Positions 53,594 to 62,418 of a stretch of 64,000 nt of DNA are shown here, piece by piece (within the stretch, counting starts at the first letter, position 1; every line of letters starts with the position of its first letter). The notes beneath the pieces are model-generated. The model worked only from the letters and a program-made list of their open reading frames with translations. It was not told the origin of the DNA and ran no database searches. Source of the stretch: Geminicoccus harenae. GTDB lineage: Bacteria > Pseudomonadota > Alphaproteobacteria > Geminicoccales > Geminicoccaceae. The stretch covers positions 62,001-126,000 of the forward strand of contig NZ_JABGCL010000003.1 of NCBI RefSeq assembly GCF_019800005.1, read 5' to 3'. Position numbers and translations under genes: made by a program.

Positions 53594-55054
53594 ATGGCGC
53601 TGTTGATCCGTGGCGGCACCGTGGTCAACGCCGACCGCAGCTTCCGCGCCGACGTGCTGGTGGATGGCGGCCTGATCCAGGCCGTGGGCGAGAAGCTCGA
53701 CGCACCCACGGGGGCCGAGGTGATCGACGCCGGCGGCGCCTATGTGATGCCGGGCGGCATCGACCCGCACACCCATCTGGAGATGCCCTTCATGGGCACG
53801 GTGGCGGTCGAGGACTTCTTCTCCGGCACGGCCTCGGCGCTGGCCGGCGGCACCACCATGCTGATCGACTTCTGCATCCCCGGGCCCGGGCGCAGCCTGA
53901 CCGACGGGCTGGACGACTGGCAGTCTTGGGCGAAGAAGGCCTGTGCCGACTATTCCTTCCATGTCGCCATCACCGAATGGACCGAGCGCACCGCCCAGCA
54001 GATGGCCGAGGTGGTCGACCGCGGCGTGACCAGCTTCAAGCACTTCATGGCGTACAAGGGCGCCCTGATGGTCGACGACGAGATCCTGTTCCACAGCTTC
54101 TCGCGCTGCCGCGACCTGGGTGCTCTGCCGATGGTCCATGCCGAGAACGGCGACGCCGTCTTCCTCCTCCAGCAGCAGCTCCTGGACCGCGGCATCACCG
54201 GCCCGGAAGGCCATGCGCTGTCCCGCCCGCCCCATGTCGAGGCCGAAGCCGCCAACCGCGCCATCATGATCGCCCAGACCGTGGGCTCGCCGCTCTATAT
54301 CGTCCACACGTCCTGCCGCGAGGCGCATGAGGCGATCGCCCGCGCCCGCGCGTCCGGCCTGCGCATCTATGGCGAGCCGCTGATCCAGCACCTGGTCCTG
54401 GACGAGAGCGTCTACTGGTCGACCGACTGGGAGTTCGCCGCATCCCGAGTGATGAGCCCGCCCTTCCGCTCCAAGGAGCACCAGAAGTCGCTCTGGGACG
54501 GGCTGGTCGCCGGCTCGCTCCATGTGGTCGCCACCGACCACGCCGCCTTCACCCTCCAGCAGAAGAAGATGGGCCTGGACAACTTCACCCTGATCCCGAA
54601 CGGCACGGGCGGGCTGGAGGAGCGCCTCAAATGCCTGTGGCATTTCGGGGTGAACACCGGGCGGCTGACCCCCAACGAGTTCGTGGCCGCGGGCTCGGCC
54701 AACTGCGCGCAGATCTTCGGCCTCTACCCGCGCAAGGGCGTGATCCAGGCCGGCTCGGACGCCGACCTGGTGGTCTGGGACCCCAGGGCCAGCGGCACCA
54801 TCTCGGTCAAGACCCATCACTCCAAGATGGACACCAACGTGTTCGAGGGGATCCGGGTGGAGGGCCTGCCGGCGATCACGATCGCCAATGGCAAGGTGGT
54901 CTGGCGCAACGGCCAGCTCGACGTGCAGCGCGGTGCCGGAAGGATGATCGAGCGCAAGCCCGGCAGTGCCGTCACCGAGGCGCAGGCCAAGGTCAACGAG
55001 CGCACCCGCCCGCAGGGCGTGCGCCGCACGGTGAGCGCCCAGCAGACGCCCTGA
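53594..55054 (+). CDS. dihydropyrimidinase/hydantoinase-family amidohydrolase
   Basis: A 486-residue cyclic-amide hydrolase of the amidohydrolase superfamily. It has the metal motif DPHTHLEMP (HxH), the carboxylated-lysine region TSFKHFMAYKGALMVDDE and further ligands in MVHAENGD, IVHTSCREAHEAI and VATDHAAFTL. All bimetal ligands appear present. Family members open dihydropyrimidines, hydantoins or related rings. It follows the GntR gene by 70 bases behind GGGGAGAAGG. In this locus it may open a ring compound brought in by the Ehu-like transporter, or a metabolite of it. Such a gene is not part of described ectoine operons. Confidence 0.87.
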   Translation: MALLIRGGTVVNADRSFRADVLVDGGLIQAVGEKLDAPTGAEVIDAGGAYVMPGGIDPHTHLEMPFMGTVAVEDFFSGTASALAGGTTMLIDFCIPGPGRSLTDGLDDWQSWAKKACADYSFHVAITEWTERTAQQMAEVVDRGVTSFKHFMAYKGALMVDDEILFHSFSRCRDLGALPMVHAENGDAVFLLQQQLLDRGITGPEGHALSRPPHVEAEAANRAIMIAQTVGSPLYIVHTSCREAHEAIARARASGLRIYGEPLIQHLVLDESVYWSTDWEFAASRVMSPPFRSKEHQKSLWDGLVAGSLHVVATDHAAFTLQQKKMGLDNFTLIPNGTGGLEERLKCLWHFGVNTGRLTPNEFVAAGSANCAQIFGLYPRKGVIQAGSDADLVVWDPRASGTISVKTHHSKMDTNVFEGIRVEGLPAITIANGKVVWRNGQLDVQRGAGRMIERKPGSAVTEAQAKVNERTRPQGVRRTVSAQQTP

Positions 55055-55064
55055 CCTTCAGGGC
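55048..55064. terminator. hairpin at the end of the dihydropyrimidinase gene
   Basis: GCCCTGA (55048-55054, ending in the stop codon) pairs with TCAGGGC (55058-55064) across a 3-base loop and is followed by TTCG. It lies between convergent genes only 29 bases apart, so it may serve both strands. Confidence 0.45.
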
Positions 55065-55083
55065 TTCGTACGGGCCGAACCGT

Positions 55084-55509
55084 TCAGAGATTGCTCGCCA
55101 GCTGCGCCTCCGGGGCGTGGCGGGCGCGCTGGGGATCTAGGTCGGTGCAGGCCGGGGCCAGAATCGGGGCCGGCCCGGTGTCGAGCTGCCGCTCGACCGC
55201 GGCATGGCGCACCACCATGCCCTCCTCGGTCGTGATCAGGAACACCTCGACCGCGCAGCCATCCAGGTGGAAGCGCCACCACTGCGCTGGGCCGGCGTTC
55301 ATCACCATCTCCGGCTTGCCGAACATGGCGTCGAGCTGGCGGGCATTCATGCCCACCAGGTCGAGCCGGCGCGGCAGGGCATCCGCCGCGATGACGGACG
55401 CCGGCTCGGCCGGCGCCATGGCCGCCGGCGGCGGGGGCACGCTGCAGCCCGTCACCAGGACGAGCAGGCCCGCCACCGCCAGGCGGGAAAAGCTGGACTG
55501 CCGCTGCAT
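55084..55509 (-). CDS. small lipoprotein, function unknown
   Basis: A 141-residue protein with a lipoprotein signal (LAVAGLLVLVTGCSVPPP, lipid attachment at the Cys in TGCS). A compact domain follows, with LVGMNARQLDAMFGKPEMVMNAGPAQWWRFH. This resembles the general pattern of small outer-membrane-assembly (SmpA-like) lipoproteins, in which a G-x-P-x turn follows a short helix. The assignment is not firm. Its ATG overlaps the bactofilin stop (TGATG), so the two genes are coupled. Confidence 0.75.
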   Translation of the reverse strand: MQRQSSFSRLAVAGLLVLVTGCSVPPPPAAMAPAEPASVIAADALPRRLDLVGMNARQLDAMFGKPEMVMNAGPAQWWRFHLDGCAVEVFLITTEEGMVVRHAAVERQLDTGPAPILAPACTDLDPQRARHAPEAQLASNL

Positions 55510-56093
55510 CAGCTGGCGACTGCCTCCTGGACCGGCTGCGCCTGGGTCTGTCCCTGGCCCTGGGACGGGGCCTGGGCCTGCTCCGGCCGCCCTTCGATCA
55601 TGCTGACCGAGCCGGACAGGAGCCCGCCGCGCTCGATCTCGATCTCGCCATAGCGGACATTGCCCTTCACCTTGCCCGAGGCGCGGATCAAGAGCCGCTT
55701 GCGCACGGTGAGCTCGCCCTCGTACACGCCGCTGATCTCGGCCTCCTCGACCTCGCAGCCGCCGATGAACCGACCGGATGCGGCGATCTCCAGCGCCCTG
55801 GTCTCGTTCAGCGTGACCTCGCAGAACCCCTCCACGACCAGCCGGTCGCAGGCGGTGATCTCGCCGGCCAGCCGGATCCCCTGGCCGACGATCAGCCGCT
55901 TGCCGGCCACGTCGTCGACCATCGCGGCACCGGGCCTGGGTGCCATCACGCTGGCCGCGGTCGGTGCCGGCGCCTCCTCGCGCTTGGGCACGGCCGGCAT
56001 CATGGGCGGGCGCTGTTCCAGCGAGGGGCGGGCGGCGGGCGCGGGCTCCAGCTTCTCGGGACGAGGCGGCTCGTTGTCTTTCCTGCGGAACAT
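55509..56093 (-). CDS. bactofilin-family cytoskeletal protein
   Basis: A 194-residue bactofilin. A disordered Pro/Glu/Ala-rich head (about 1-65) precedes the beta-helical DUF583 core (GKRLIVGQGIRLAGEITACDRLVVEGFCEV, FIGGCEVEEAEISGVYEGELTVRKRLLIRASGKVKGNVRYGEIEIERGG, shortened to cores here). A short Gln/Pro tail follows. Bactofilins polymerise without nucleotides and organise cell-envelope enzymes. The ATG at 56093 (MFRRKDNE) is preferred over a longer frame to 56153. It is in an operon with the lipoprotein gene that follows. Confidence 0.9.
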   Translation of the reverse strand: MFRRKDNEPPRPEKLEPAPAARPSLEQRPPMMPAVPKREEAPAPTAASVMAPRPGAAMVDDVAGKRLIVGQGIRLAGEITACDRLVVEGFCEVTLNETRALEIAASGRFIGGCEVEEAEISGVYEGELTVRKRLLIRASGKVKGNVRYGEIEIERGGLLSGSVSMIEGRPEQAQAPSQGQGQTQAQPVQEAVAS

Positions 56094-56408
56094 GCGGTCA
56101 CCGTCGGCTTGGGGTTCGTCGGAAGGGCTCCGACCTCCACAGAAGCGTCCCACGGCCGCGAGGCCGCGGATACGAGTCCGGCTCTAGCACTCGTGCCCGG
56201 CGGGTAGAACCCGGCACGTCCCGCACCCGGACGAACGCGACAAGGATGCCGTTTCCGGTAGGCCCGGCAAAGATGCCCGCCGGTGCCGGCGCCAGCCGAT
56301 CAACCACACGTTGCATAAGCGACACAAAATCGCGTGCTCATGCCCGCCGTTGCCCGCTCCGGTGACATCGCTATGGTCCGGCCGCAGCACCATTGGAGTT
56401 TCCCGAAC

Positions 56409-57416
56409 ATGCCGGCAGCCGCTTCCTTGCCCGACCAGCTCGACGTCGTGGGCCTAGGCAATGCCATCGTCGACGTCGTGGCCGATGCGGACGAGGCGCA
56501 GCTCGCGAGCCTGGGCCTCGTGAAGGGGGCGATGACCCTGGTCGATGCCGAGCGCTCCGAGTTCCTTTATGCCCATATGGGGCAGGGGGTGGAGCAGTCC
56601 GGCGGCTCCTGCGCCAACAGCATGGCGGCACTGGCCGCCCTCGGCGCCGATGTCGGCTATGTCGGCCGGGTCAAGCAGGACCAGCTCGGCAGCATCTTCG
56701 CCCACGACATCCGCGCCACCGGGGTGATCTTCCCCAACCATCCGGCCACCGACGGCCCGGCCACCGCGCGCTGCCTGGTCTTCGTCACGCCCGACGCCCA
56801 GCGCACCATGCAGACCTATCTGGGCGCCTGCGTGATGCTGGACGAGAGCGATGTCGACGAGGATCTCGTGGCCCGCGCCAAGGTCACCTATCTGGAAGGC
56901 TATCTCTGGGACCGTGATGGCGCCAAGGCCGCCTGCCTGAAGGCGGCGGGGATCGCGCAGGCGAACGGCCGCAAGCTGGCGCTGACCCTGTCCGACAGCT
57001 TCTGCGTCGACCGCTGGCGCGCCGAGTTCCGCGACCTGGTGCGCGACCGGGTCGACATCCTGTTCGCCAACGAGAGCGAGATCACCAGCCTGTACGAGAC
57101 CGACAGCTTCGACGAGGCGATGGCGGCGGTCCGCCGCGAGGTGGATCTGGCCATACTGACCCGCGGGCCCGCGGGCTCGGTGATTGTGGCCGGCGACGAG
57201 GCGCACCCCGTCGAGGTGGTGCGCCCGGCCCAGCTCCTCGACACGACCGGGGCGGGCGACCTCTACGCCGCGGGCTTCCTCTACGGCTACACCCACGACT
57301 TCCCGCTCGCCGCCGCCGGCCGCCTGGGCAGTGCCTGCGCCGCCGCGGTGATCGAGCAGTATGGTGCCCGGGTGCGCCGCCCGTTGCGCGAGCTGATCCG
57401 GGCCGCGATGGGCTGA
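56409..57416 (+). CDS. PfkB-family carbohydrate/nucleoside kinase (adenosine kinase-like)
   Basis: A 335-residue ribokinase-fold kinase with the N-terminal GLGNAIVDVV, substrate-lid region GGSCANSMAALAALGADVGYVGRV, DILFANESEITSLY and the anion-hole/catalytic motif DTTGAGDLYAAGFLYG. The set matches adenosine kinase/sugar kinase members common in alphaproteobacteria. The phosphoryl acceptor (adenosine or a sugar) cannot be decided by eye. The ATG at 56409 has GGAG 10 bases ahead and gives the family's N-terminus; an in-frame extension to 56334 is less likely. Confidence 0.87.
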   Translation: MPAAASLPDQLDVVGLGNAIVDVVADADEAQLASLGLVKGAMTLVDAERSEFLYAHMGQGVEQSGGSCANSMAALAALGADVGYVGRVKQDQLGSIFAHDIRATGVIFPNHPATDGPATARCLVFVTPDAQRTMQTYLGACVMLDESDVDEDLVARAKVTYLEGYLWDRDGAKAACLKAAGIAQANGRKLALTLSDSFCVDRWRAEFRDLVRDRVDILFANESEITSLYETDSFDEAMAAVRREVDLAILTRGPAGSVIVAGDEAHPVEVVRPAQLLDTTGAGDLYAAGFLYGYTHDFPLAAAGRLGSACAAAVIEQYGARVRRPLRELIRAAMG

Positions 57417-57446
57417 GCCCGCCCGGCAACTGACCGGCCAGCGCCG

Positions 57447-58304
57447 ATGCCGCCCTCCAGCCGGCTGGCCGGGATCGGCTGGGCGCTGTCCGGCGTCCTG
57501 GTGTTCACGATCATCTTCGCCGCCGGCAAGCTCACCGGCGGCGAAGTGCCGCTCGCCCAGCTCGTGACGCTGCGCCTGCTGGCGGCCTTGCCGGTCCTGG
57601 CGGTCTGGCGCCTGGCCGCGGGCAAGCGGATCCCGCTCTTCACCCGCGCACCCGGCTGGAGCGTCCTGCGGGTGCTGGCCGGCTATGGCGGGCTGATCTG
57701 CGCGCTGGAGGCGGGCGTGCGCCTGCCGCTGGCGCAGGCCAGCACGCTGGGCCTCCTGGAGGGCGTGCTCGCGGTCCTGTTCGGCGCCCTCCTGCTCCAC
57801 GAGCAGGTGAGCCGCCGCCACACGCTCGCGGCCGCGGTAGGCCTCGTCGGCGCGGTGCTGGCCGCGGAGCCCTGGCAGGTCGACTGGCAGGCCTCGATCG
57901 GCGTGCCGATCGCCCTCGGCAGTGCCGTCCTGTTCGCCCTGGAGGCGGTGGTCATCAAGAAGCTGGTCGAGCTGGACGAGGCATGGACGGTGATCTTCAC
58001 CGTCCACGTGCTGGGCCTCCTCATCCTGGCAGTGCCGGCCGCACTCACCTGGCGCGCCCTGGACTGGCCGACCACCCTGTTCGTCCTGAGCCTGGGGCCA
58101 CTCGGCATCATCGGCCAGTTCATGAACGTGCGCGCCTGGCGGGCCCTGCCGGTCTCGGTGATCGGCCCGCTCACCTATAGCTGGGTGCTGTTCGCCGGCC
58201 TGCTGGGCTTCGTCATGTTCGGCGAGCTGCCGGGCCTTTGGACCCTGGCGGGGGCTGCCTGCATCCTGACCGGCGGCGTGCTGCTCGCCCGCGACGGGCG
58301 CTGA
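57447..58304 (+). CDS. EamA/DMT-family transporter
   Basis: A 285-residue membrane protein of the drug/metabolite transporter group with two EamA repeats and about ten hydrophobic helices (LSGVLVFTIIFAAGKL, LAAAVGLVGAVLAAEPW, LGLLILAVPAALTW, LAGAACILTGGVLLARDG). The exported or imported solute is unknown. It is 30 bases after the kinase gene on the same strand. Confidence 0.88.
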   Translation: MPPSSRLAGIGWALSGVLVFTIIFAAGKLTGGEVPLAQLVTLRLLAALPVLAVWRLAAGKRIPLFTRAPGWSVLRVLAGYGGLICALEAGVRLPLAQASTLGLLEGVLAVLFGALLLHEQVSRRHTLAAAVGLVGAVLAAEPWQVDWQASIGVPIALGSAVLFALEAVVIKKLVELDEAWTVIFTVHVLGLLILAVPAALTWRALDWPTTLFVLSLGPLGIIGQFMNVRAWRALPVSVIGPLTYSWVLFAGLLGFVMFGELPGLWTLAGAACILTGGVLLARDGR

Positions 58305-58356
58305 GCCAGCCGGCACGGCCCGCGCTGGACCGGCGCCGCAACCGCCATCATGCTGC

Positions 58357-59931
58357 GTGCGCCCGCACGGTGCGCGGCATCCGGAGGCGGCCATCGCCCA
58401 GATCGTGAACCATCCGGCCCATGCGGGCTGGCAGGCGCTGCAGCGGTTCCGGGCCACCGGTGCCGCCGAGGCGCTGGTCGAGGCCGCCTGCAGCGTGATC
58501 GAGGGCAGGCAGGCCGCGGCACCGGTGCAGGCGGCCCTGGCCGAGCGCACCGATGACCTCGTGCTCGGTGATGCCTATGCCGACACGCTGCTGGCCCGGC
58601 TGCTGCTGGAGGAGCGGGCCGACGACGACGGCGCGGATGCGCCCTACGCCCTGCCCGACCAGGGCGAGCCCGGGCGCTGCCATCCCTTCGTGCCGGCCGC
58701 CCTGGCCGACAGCCTGTTCCAGAACCTGGCCGATGCCGAGCACCCTGCGGTCGTGATCGCCGGCTGGCTGCAGGTGATCTTCCCGACGGCTTCGGTCGAG
58801 CCACGCTGGACCCACCATCTCAAGGAGATCCCCGATCACGCCAGCGCGCTCGTCCAGGACGTGGTCCGGCGCATCTGTGCCGCACCCGGCGGAGGTGGGG
58901 AGGAAGTCGCCGAGCTGGTCCTGATCGCCGCCGCCCTCCTGGAGCCCTCGGCACGCGATCGCCTCCCGAGGGCGCCAGCGGCGGTCGCCCGGCTCGACAA
59001 TGTCTGGCGCGAGGAACTGCCGCAGGCGATCAACGCCTGGGCCTGGAGCGACGACGCGTTCGCCGGCTTCCTGCCGGTGCTGGAAGCCCTGCTGGCGCTG
59101 CCGATGGAAGGCGAGCCCGAGGACGGCTCCGGCCTGATCCACGCCCGCCCGAACCTCCTGCTCGAGATAGCGAACATGGTGAGCCGCTACGATATGGACC
59201 GCGGTCCGCGGGTCATCGAGAACTGGCCGCCGGACCAGCCGCTGCCCGTGAACTTCATGTCCGAGAAATACCCGGGCAGCGGATACGAAGTCATGTCGAT
59301 CGACCCGGCGCCGGAGCAACTCGCGGTGCGCCCGGCGATCCTGGCCGCGGCCAAGCGCTTCTCCGCCGTGGTCGCCGATGCCCACCACCTGGCCTGCCCG
59401 CTGCCGCGCCACCTGATGCGCGGCCTTGCCGCCGACCTGCGCCGATTCGATGCGAGCCCCCGTGACGTGGGCTGGCTGTTCCTCCTGGCGGATCAGATGG
59501 TCCCGGACTGGGACTTCAACTGGCTGGGTGATACCACCGACTGGCCAGACGACGCGATCGACTGGCCCTTCTTTGATCGGCACCGCCACCCCGCCACCAC
59601 CCGCGCCCCGATGCTGGGCGACACCATCGACGAGATCCGTGCGCTCGGCCTGGACGCGCTGGCGGACGCATTGACGGTCTGGCTGCTGGGCACCCAGGTC
59701 CTGTTCTGGGAGGGTGACCTGGGCCTCCCGCCGGCGCGGGTGCGGTCGCTCGTCCTGGCGATCACCACCCGCGAGACGACGATGCGCGCAGCACTGGACC
59801 GGGTGGTGGCGGCCTGCGCCGAGGCCGCCGGGCGCGGTGCCCGCCACGCCGCGGTCTATGCCCGGCTCCTGCAGAGCCTGATCACCCCGCCCAGGCGATC
59901 CAGCCTGGTGGCACTGGCCGGCCCCCGCTGA
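58357..59931 (+). CDS. hypothetical protein, 524 residues
   Basis: A long frame with strong native codon use but no family I recognise. It is mainly helical, lacks a signal peptide or membrane helices, and is acidic in its N-terminal half. A central segment DNVWREELPQAINAWAWSDDAFAGF is followed by NMVSRYDMDRGPRVIENWPPDQPL and a Trp-rich stretch (WDFNWLGDTTDWPDDAIDWPFF, about 390-412). GTG at 58357 is the only plausible start, and an ATG at 58350 is in another frame. It is convergent with metY. Confidence 0.65.
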   Translation: MRPHGARHPEAAIAQIVNHPAHAGWQALQRFRATGAAEALVEAACSVIEGRQAAAPVQAALAERTDDLVLGDAYADTLLARLLLEERADDDGADAPYALPDQGEPGRCHPFVPAALADSLFQNLADAEHPAVVIAGWLQVIFPTASVEPRWTHHLKEIPDHASALVQDVVRRICAAPGGGGEEVAELVLIAAALLEPSARDRLPRAPAAVARLDNVWREELPQAINAWAWSDDAFAGFLPVLEALLALPMEGEPEDGSGLIHARPNLLLEIANMVSRYDMDRGPRVIENWPPDQPLPVNFMSEKYPGSGYEVMSIDPAPEQLAVRPAILAAAKRFSAVVADAHHLACPLPRHLMRGLAADLRRFDASPRDVGWLFLLADQMVPDWDFNWLGDTTDWPDDAIDWPFFDRHRHPATTRAPMLGDTIDEIRALGLDALADALTVWLLGTQVLFWEGDLGLPPARVRSLVLAITTRETTMRAALDRVVAACAEAAGRGARHAAVYARLLQSLITPPRRSSLVALAGPR

Positions 59932-59953
59932 CGGCAGCAGGGGCCATGCCCTG

Positions 59954-61243
59954 TCAGCGCATCGCCTGCTTCAGCGCCTGGTCGAGGTCCGCGATGATGT
60001 CGGACGCCGTCTCGATGCCGACCGACAGCCGCACCACGTCCGGGCCGGCACCGGCCGCCACCTGCTTCTCCGGGGGGAGCTGGCGGTGCGTGGTCGACGC
60101 CGGGTGGATGATCAGCGAACGGGTGTCGCCGATATTGGCCACGTGGCTCAGCAGCTCGCAGCTGTCGACCACCTTCACGCCCATCTCGTAGCCGCCCGTG
60201 ACCCCGAAGGTGAAGACCGAGCCCACGCCGTTCGGGCAGTACTTGTCCAGCAGCGGGGTGCGGTTCTTCTCCAGCCGCGCATAGGACACCCAGGACACCG
60301 CCGGATGCCCTTCCAGGAAGGCCGCGACCTTGTCGGCATTCTCCGCATGGCGCTGCATGCGCAGGGGCAGGGTCTCGATACCGTTCAGGATCAGGAAGGC
60401 ATTGAACGGCGACATGGCCGGGCCCATGTCGCGCAGCCCGATCGCCTTGTTGCGCACGGTCAGCGCGAAGGTGCCGAAGGTCTCGTAGAAGCTGAGGCCG
60501 TGATAGGCCGCCGTCGGCTTGGTCATGAGCGGGAACTTGTCGTTCTGCGCCCAGTCGAACCGGCCGCCCTCGACGATGCCGCCGCCCACCGAGTTGCCCT
60601 GGCCGCCCAGATATTTGGTCAGCGAGTGGACGACGATGTCCGCCCCCCATTTCAGCGGATTGCAGAAGTAGGGGCTGGGCAGGGTGTTGTCGACGATCAG
60701 CGGGATGCCCGCCGCATGCGCGATCTCGGCGATCGCCTCGATGTCGGCGACGATCCCGTCCGGGTTCGACACGCTCTCGATGAACAGCGCCTTGGTCTTC
60801 GGCGTGATCGCCGCCTTGAAGTTGCTGGGCTCGCGCGGGTCGACGAAGCTCACATGCCAGTCGAACTGCGGGAAGGTGCCGCTCATCTGCGCGATCGAAC
60901 CGCCATAAAGGCGGTTCGACGAGACCACATGGTCACCCGGCGAGAGCAGGTTCAGGAATGTCAGGAACTGCGCGGCATGGCCCGACGCGGTGGCGCAGGC
61001 GGCCGTGCCGCCCTCCAGGGCCGCGAGGCGCTCCTCCAGCACCGACACGGTCGGGTTGGTCAGCCGGCTGTAGATGTTGCCGAACTTCTGGAGGTTGAAC
61101 AGCGCCGCCGCGTGGTCGACATCGTCGAACACGTAGGAGGTGGTCTGATAGATCGGCACCGCCCGCGCACCCGTGGTCGGGTCGGGGGCCGCTCCCGCAT
61201 GCACCGCCAGCGTCTCGAACCCGTAGCCCGTCTCTTCCGCCAT
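59954..61243 (-). CDS. metY: O-acetylhomoserine sulfhydrylase
   Basis: A 429-residue PLP enzyme that makes homocysteine from O-acetylhomoserine and sulfide. It has the words LAVHAGAAPDPTTGARAVPIYQTTSY, NPTVSVLEERLAALEGG, IVDNTLPSPYFCNPLKWGADIVVHSLTKYLGG (PLP lysine in SLTKYLGG) and HVANIGDTRSLIIHPASTTH. The VHSLTKY form and the length of about 430 distinguish MetY from the MetZ enzyme encoded at 24763-25932. The ATG at 61243 has GGGAGA ahead, and an ATG at 61264 is further upstream. It stands alone and divergent. Confidence 0.93.
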   Translation of the reverse strand: MAEETGYGFETLAVHAGAAPDPTTGARAVPIYQTTSYVFDDVDHAAALFNLQKFGNIYSRLTNPTVSVLEERLAALEGGTAACATASGHAAQFLTFLNLLSPGDHVVSSNRLYGGSIAQMSGTFPQFDWHVSFVDPREPSNFKAAITPKTKALFIESVSNPDGIVADIEAIAEIAHAAGIPLIVDNTLPSPYFCNPLKWGADIVVHSLTKYLGGQGNSVGGGIVEGGRFDWAQNDKFPLMTKPTAAYHGLSFYETFGTFALTVRNKAIGLRDMGPAMSPFNAFLILNGIETLPLRMQRHAENADKVAAFLEGHPAVSWVSYARLEKNRTPLLDKYCPNGVGSVFTFGVTGGYEMGVKVVDSCELLSHVANIGDTRSLIIHPASTTHRQLPPEKQVAAGAGPDVVRLSVGIETASDIIADLDQALKQAMR

Positions 61244-61332
61244 CGACTGTCTCCCATCCGGCACGTGACGCGGTGCTGCATGAGAAGCCCATAACTTTCA
61301 AGCTCCGCCGGTTTCCGGCATGGTCCGCACCC

Positions 61333-62382
61333 ATGAAGCTCGCGCGACGCTCCCTCCTGGCCGCCCTGCCCGGCCTCCTGTCCGCCTGCGCCTCGATCGG
61401 GCCCCTGACCATCGTGCGCGACCAGCGCGACTACACCGAAGCCATCGCCGATGCCGCCAAGCGCCAGGTGCTGGGCGCGGTGGTGCGCCTGCGCTACGGC
61501 GACCATGTCAGCTTCCTGGACATCGGCTCGGTCGTGGCCGGCTACCAGTTCGAGACCGGGATCGGCACCGGCACCTCGCTCACCAGCGGCCTGGATCTCG
61601 GCGAGAACGTCCGGCTCTCGGTGGATGGCCGCTATGTCGACCGGCCCACCATCACCTGGCAGCCGGTGGCCGGCGCCGCCTTGTCCGAGCGGCTCCTGCA
61701 GCCCTTGCCGCCGGGCGTGATCGCGGTGCTGGGCCTTACCGGCTACCCGCCCGAGATGGTGTTCGGCCTGACGGTGGCCTCGATGAACGGCCTGTCGAAC
61801 GGCTCGACCCGGCCCGGCGAATCGATCCCGGCGCATCCGCGCTGGGAGATCGTGATCGACCGGTTCCGCGTGCTGCGCACCACGGGCGTGCTGGGCATCC
61901 GCACCGAGCGCGACGGGCTGGGCCGGCCGCGCTTCGTGCTGGTCGACGAGAGCCGCGGCACCGACCGCCGCGTCCAGGACATCCGGATCCTGCTGGGCCT
62001 GGACCCGGAGGAGAACGAGTTCCCGCTGGTCTACGGATCGGGGGCCGGCAACGGCCACGAGATCCGGATGATCACCCGCCCGCTCCTGGAGGTGCTGCTC
62101 GAGGTGGCCGGGCGCATCAAGGTGCCCGCTGTCGACGTCGAGTCCGGCCGCACGCCCGCCACCGTCACCGACGTGCCGAGCCAGCCGGTCCTGCGCATCG
62201 AGGCGGCCGAGGAGCGGCCGGACGGCGCTTATGTCGAGGTCGACTATGGCGATGGCTGGTTCTGGATCGACGATCGCGACTATGCCAGCAAGCGCACCTT
62301 CACCTTGCTGATGCTGCTCGTCTCCCTGGCCCAGACCGATTCCGACCGCCAGCAGCCGCTGCTGACCATCCCGACCGGGTGA
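61333..62382 (+). CDS. putative lipoprotein, function unknown
   Basis: A 349-residue protein with a lipoprotein-type start (ARRSLLAALPGLLSACASIG, Cys in SACA). A region of alpha/beta character (DQRDYTEAIADAAKRQVLGAVVRLRYGDHVSFLDIGSV) precedes a C-terminal part ending EVDYGDGWFWIDDRDYASKRTFTLLMLLVSLAQ. The last 46 codons are repeated, with changes, at the right edge of the window. I recognise no domain with certainty. The ATG at 61333 is chosen because it gives a standard lipoprotein signal; the frame opens at 61273. Its 3' end is 36 bases from the convergent RTX gene. Confidence 0.75.
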   Translation: MKLARRSLLAALPGLLSACASIGPLTIVRDQRDYTEAIADAAKRQVLGAVVRLRYGDHVSFLDIGSVVAGYQFETGIGTGTSLTSGLDLGENVRLSVDGRYVDRPTITWQPVAGAALSERLLQPLPPGVIAVLGLTGYPPEMVFGLTVASMNGLSNGSTRPGESIPAHPRWEIVIDRFRVLRTTGVLGIRTERDGLGRPRFVLVDESRGTDRRVQDIRILLGLDPEENEFPLVYGSGAGNGHEIRMITRPLLEVLLEVAGRIKVPAVDVESGRTPATVTDVPSQPVLRIEAAEERPDGAYVEVDYGDGWFWIDDRDYASKRTFTLLMLLVSLAQTDSDRQQPLLTIPTG

Positions 62383-62418
62383 GGGCGCAGCGGCGCGGGC
62401 AGGCGCGGGCGGCCCTGG

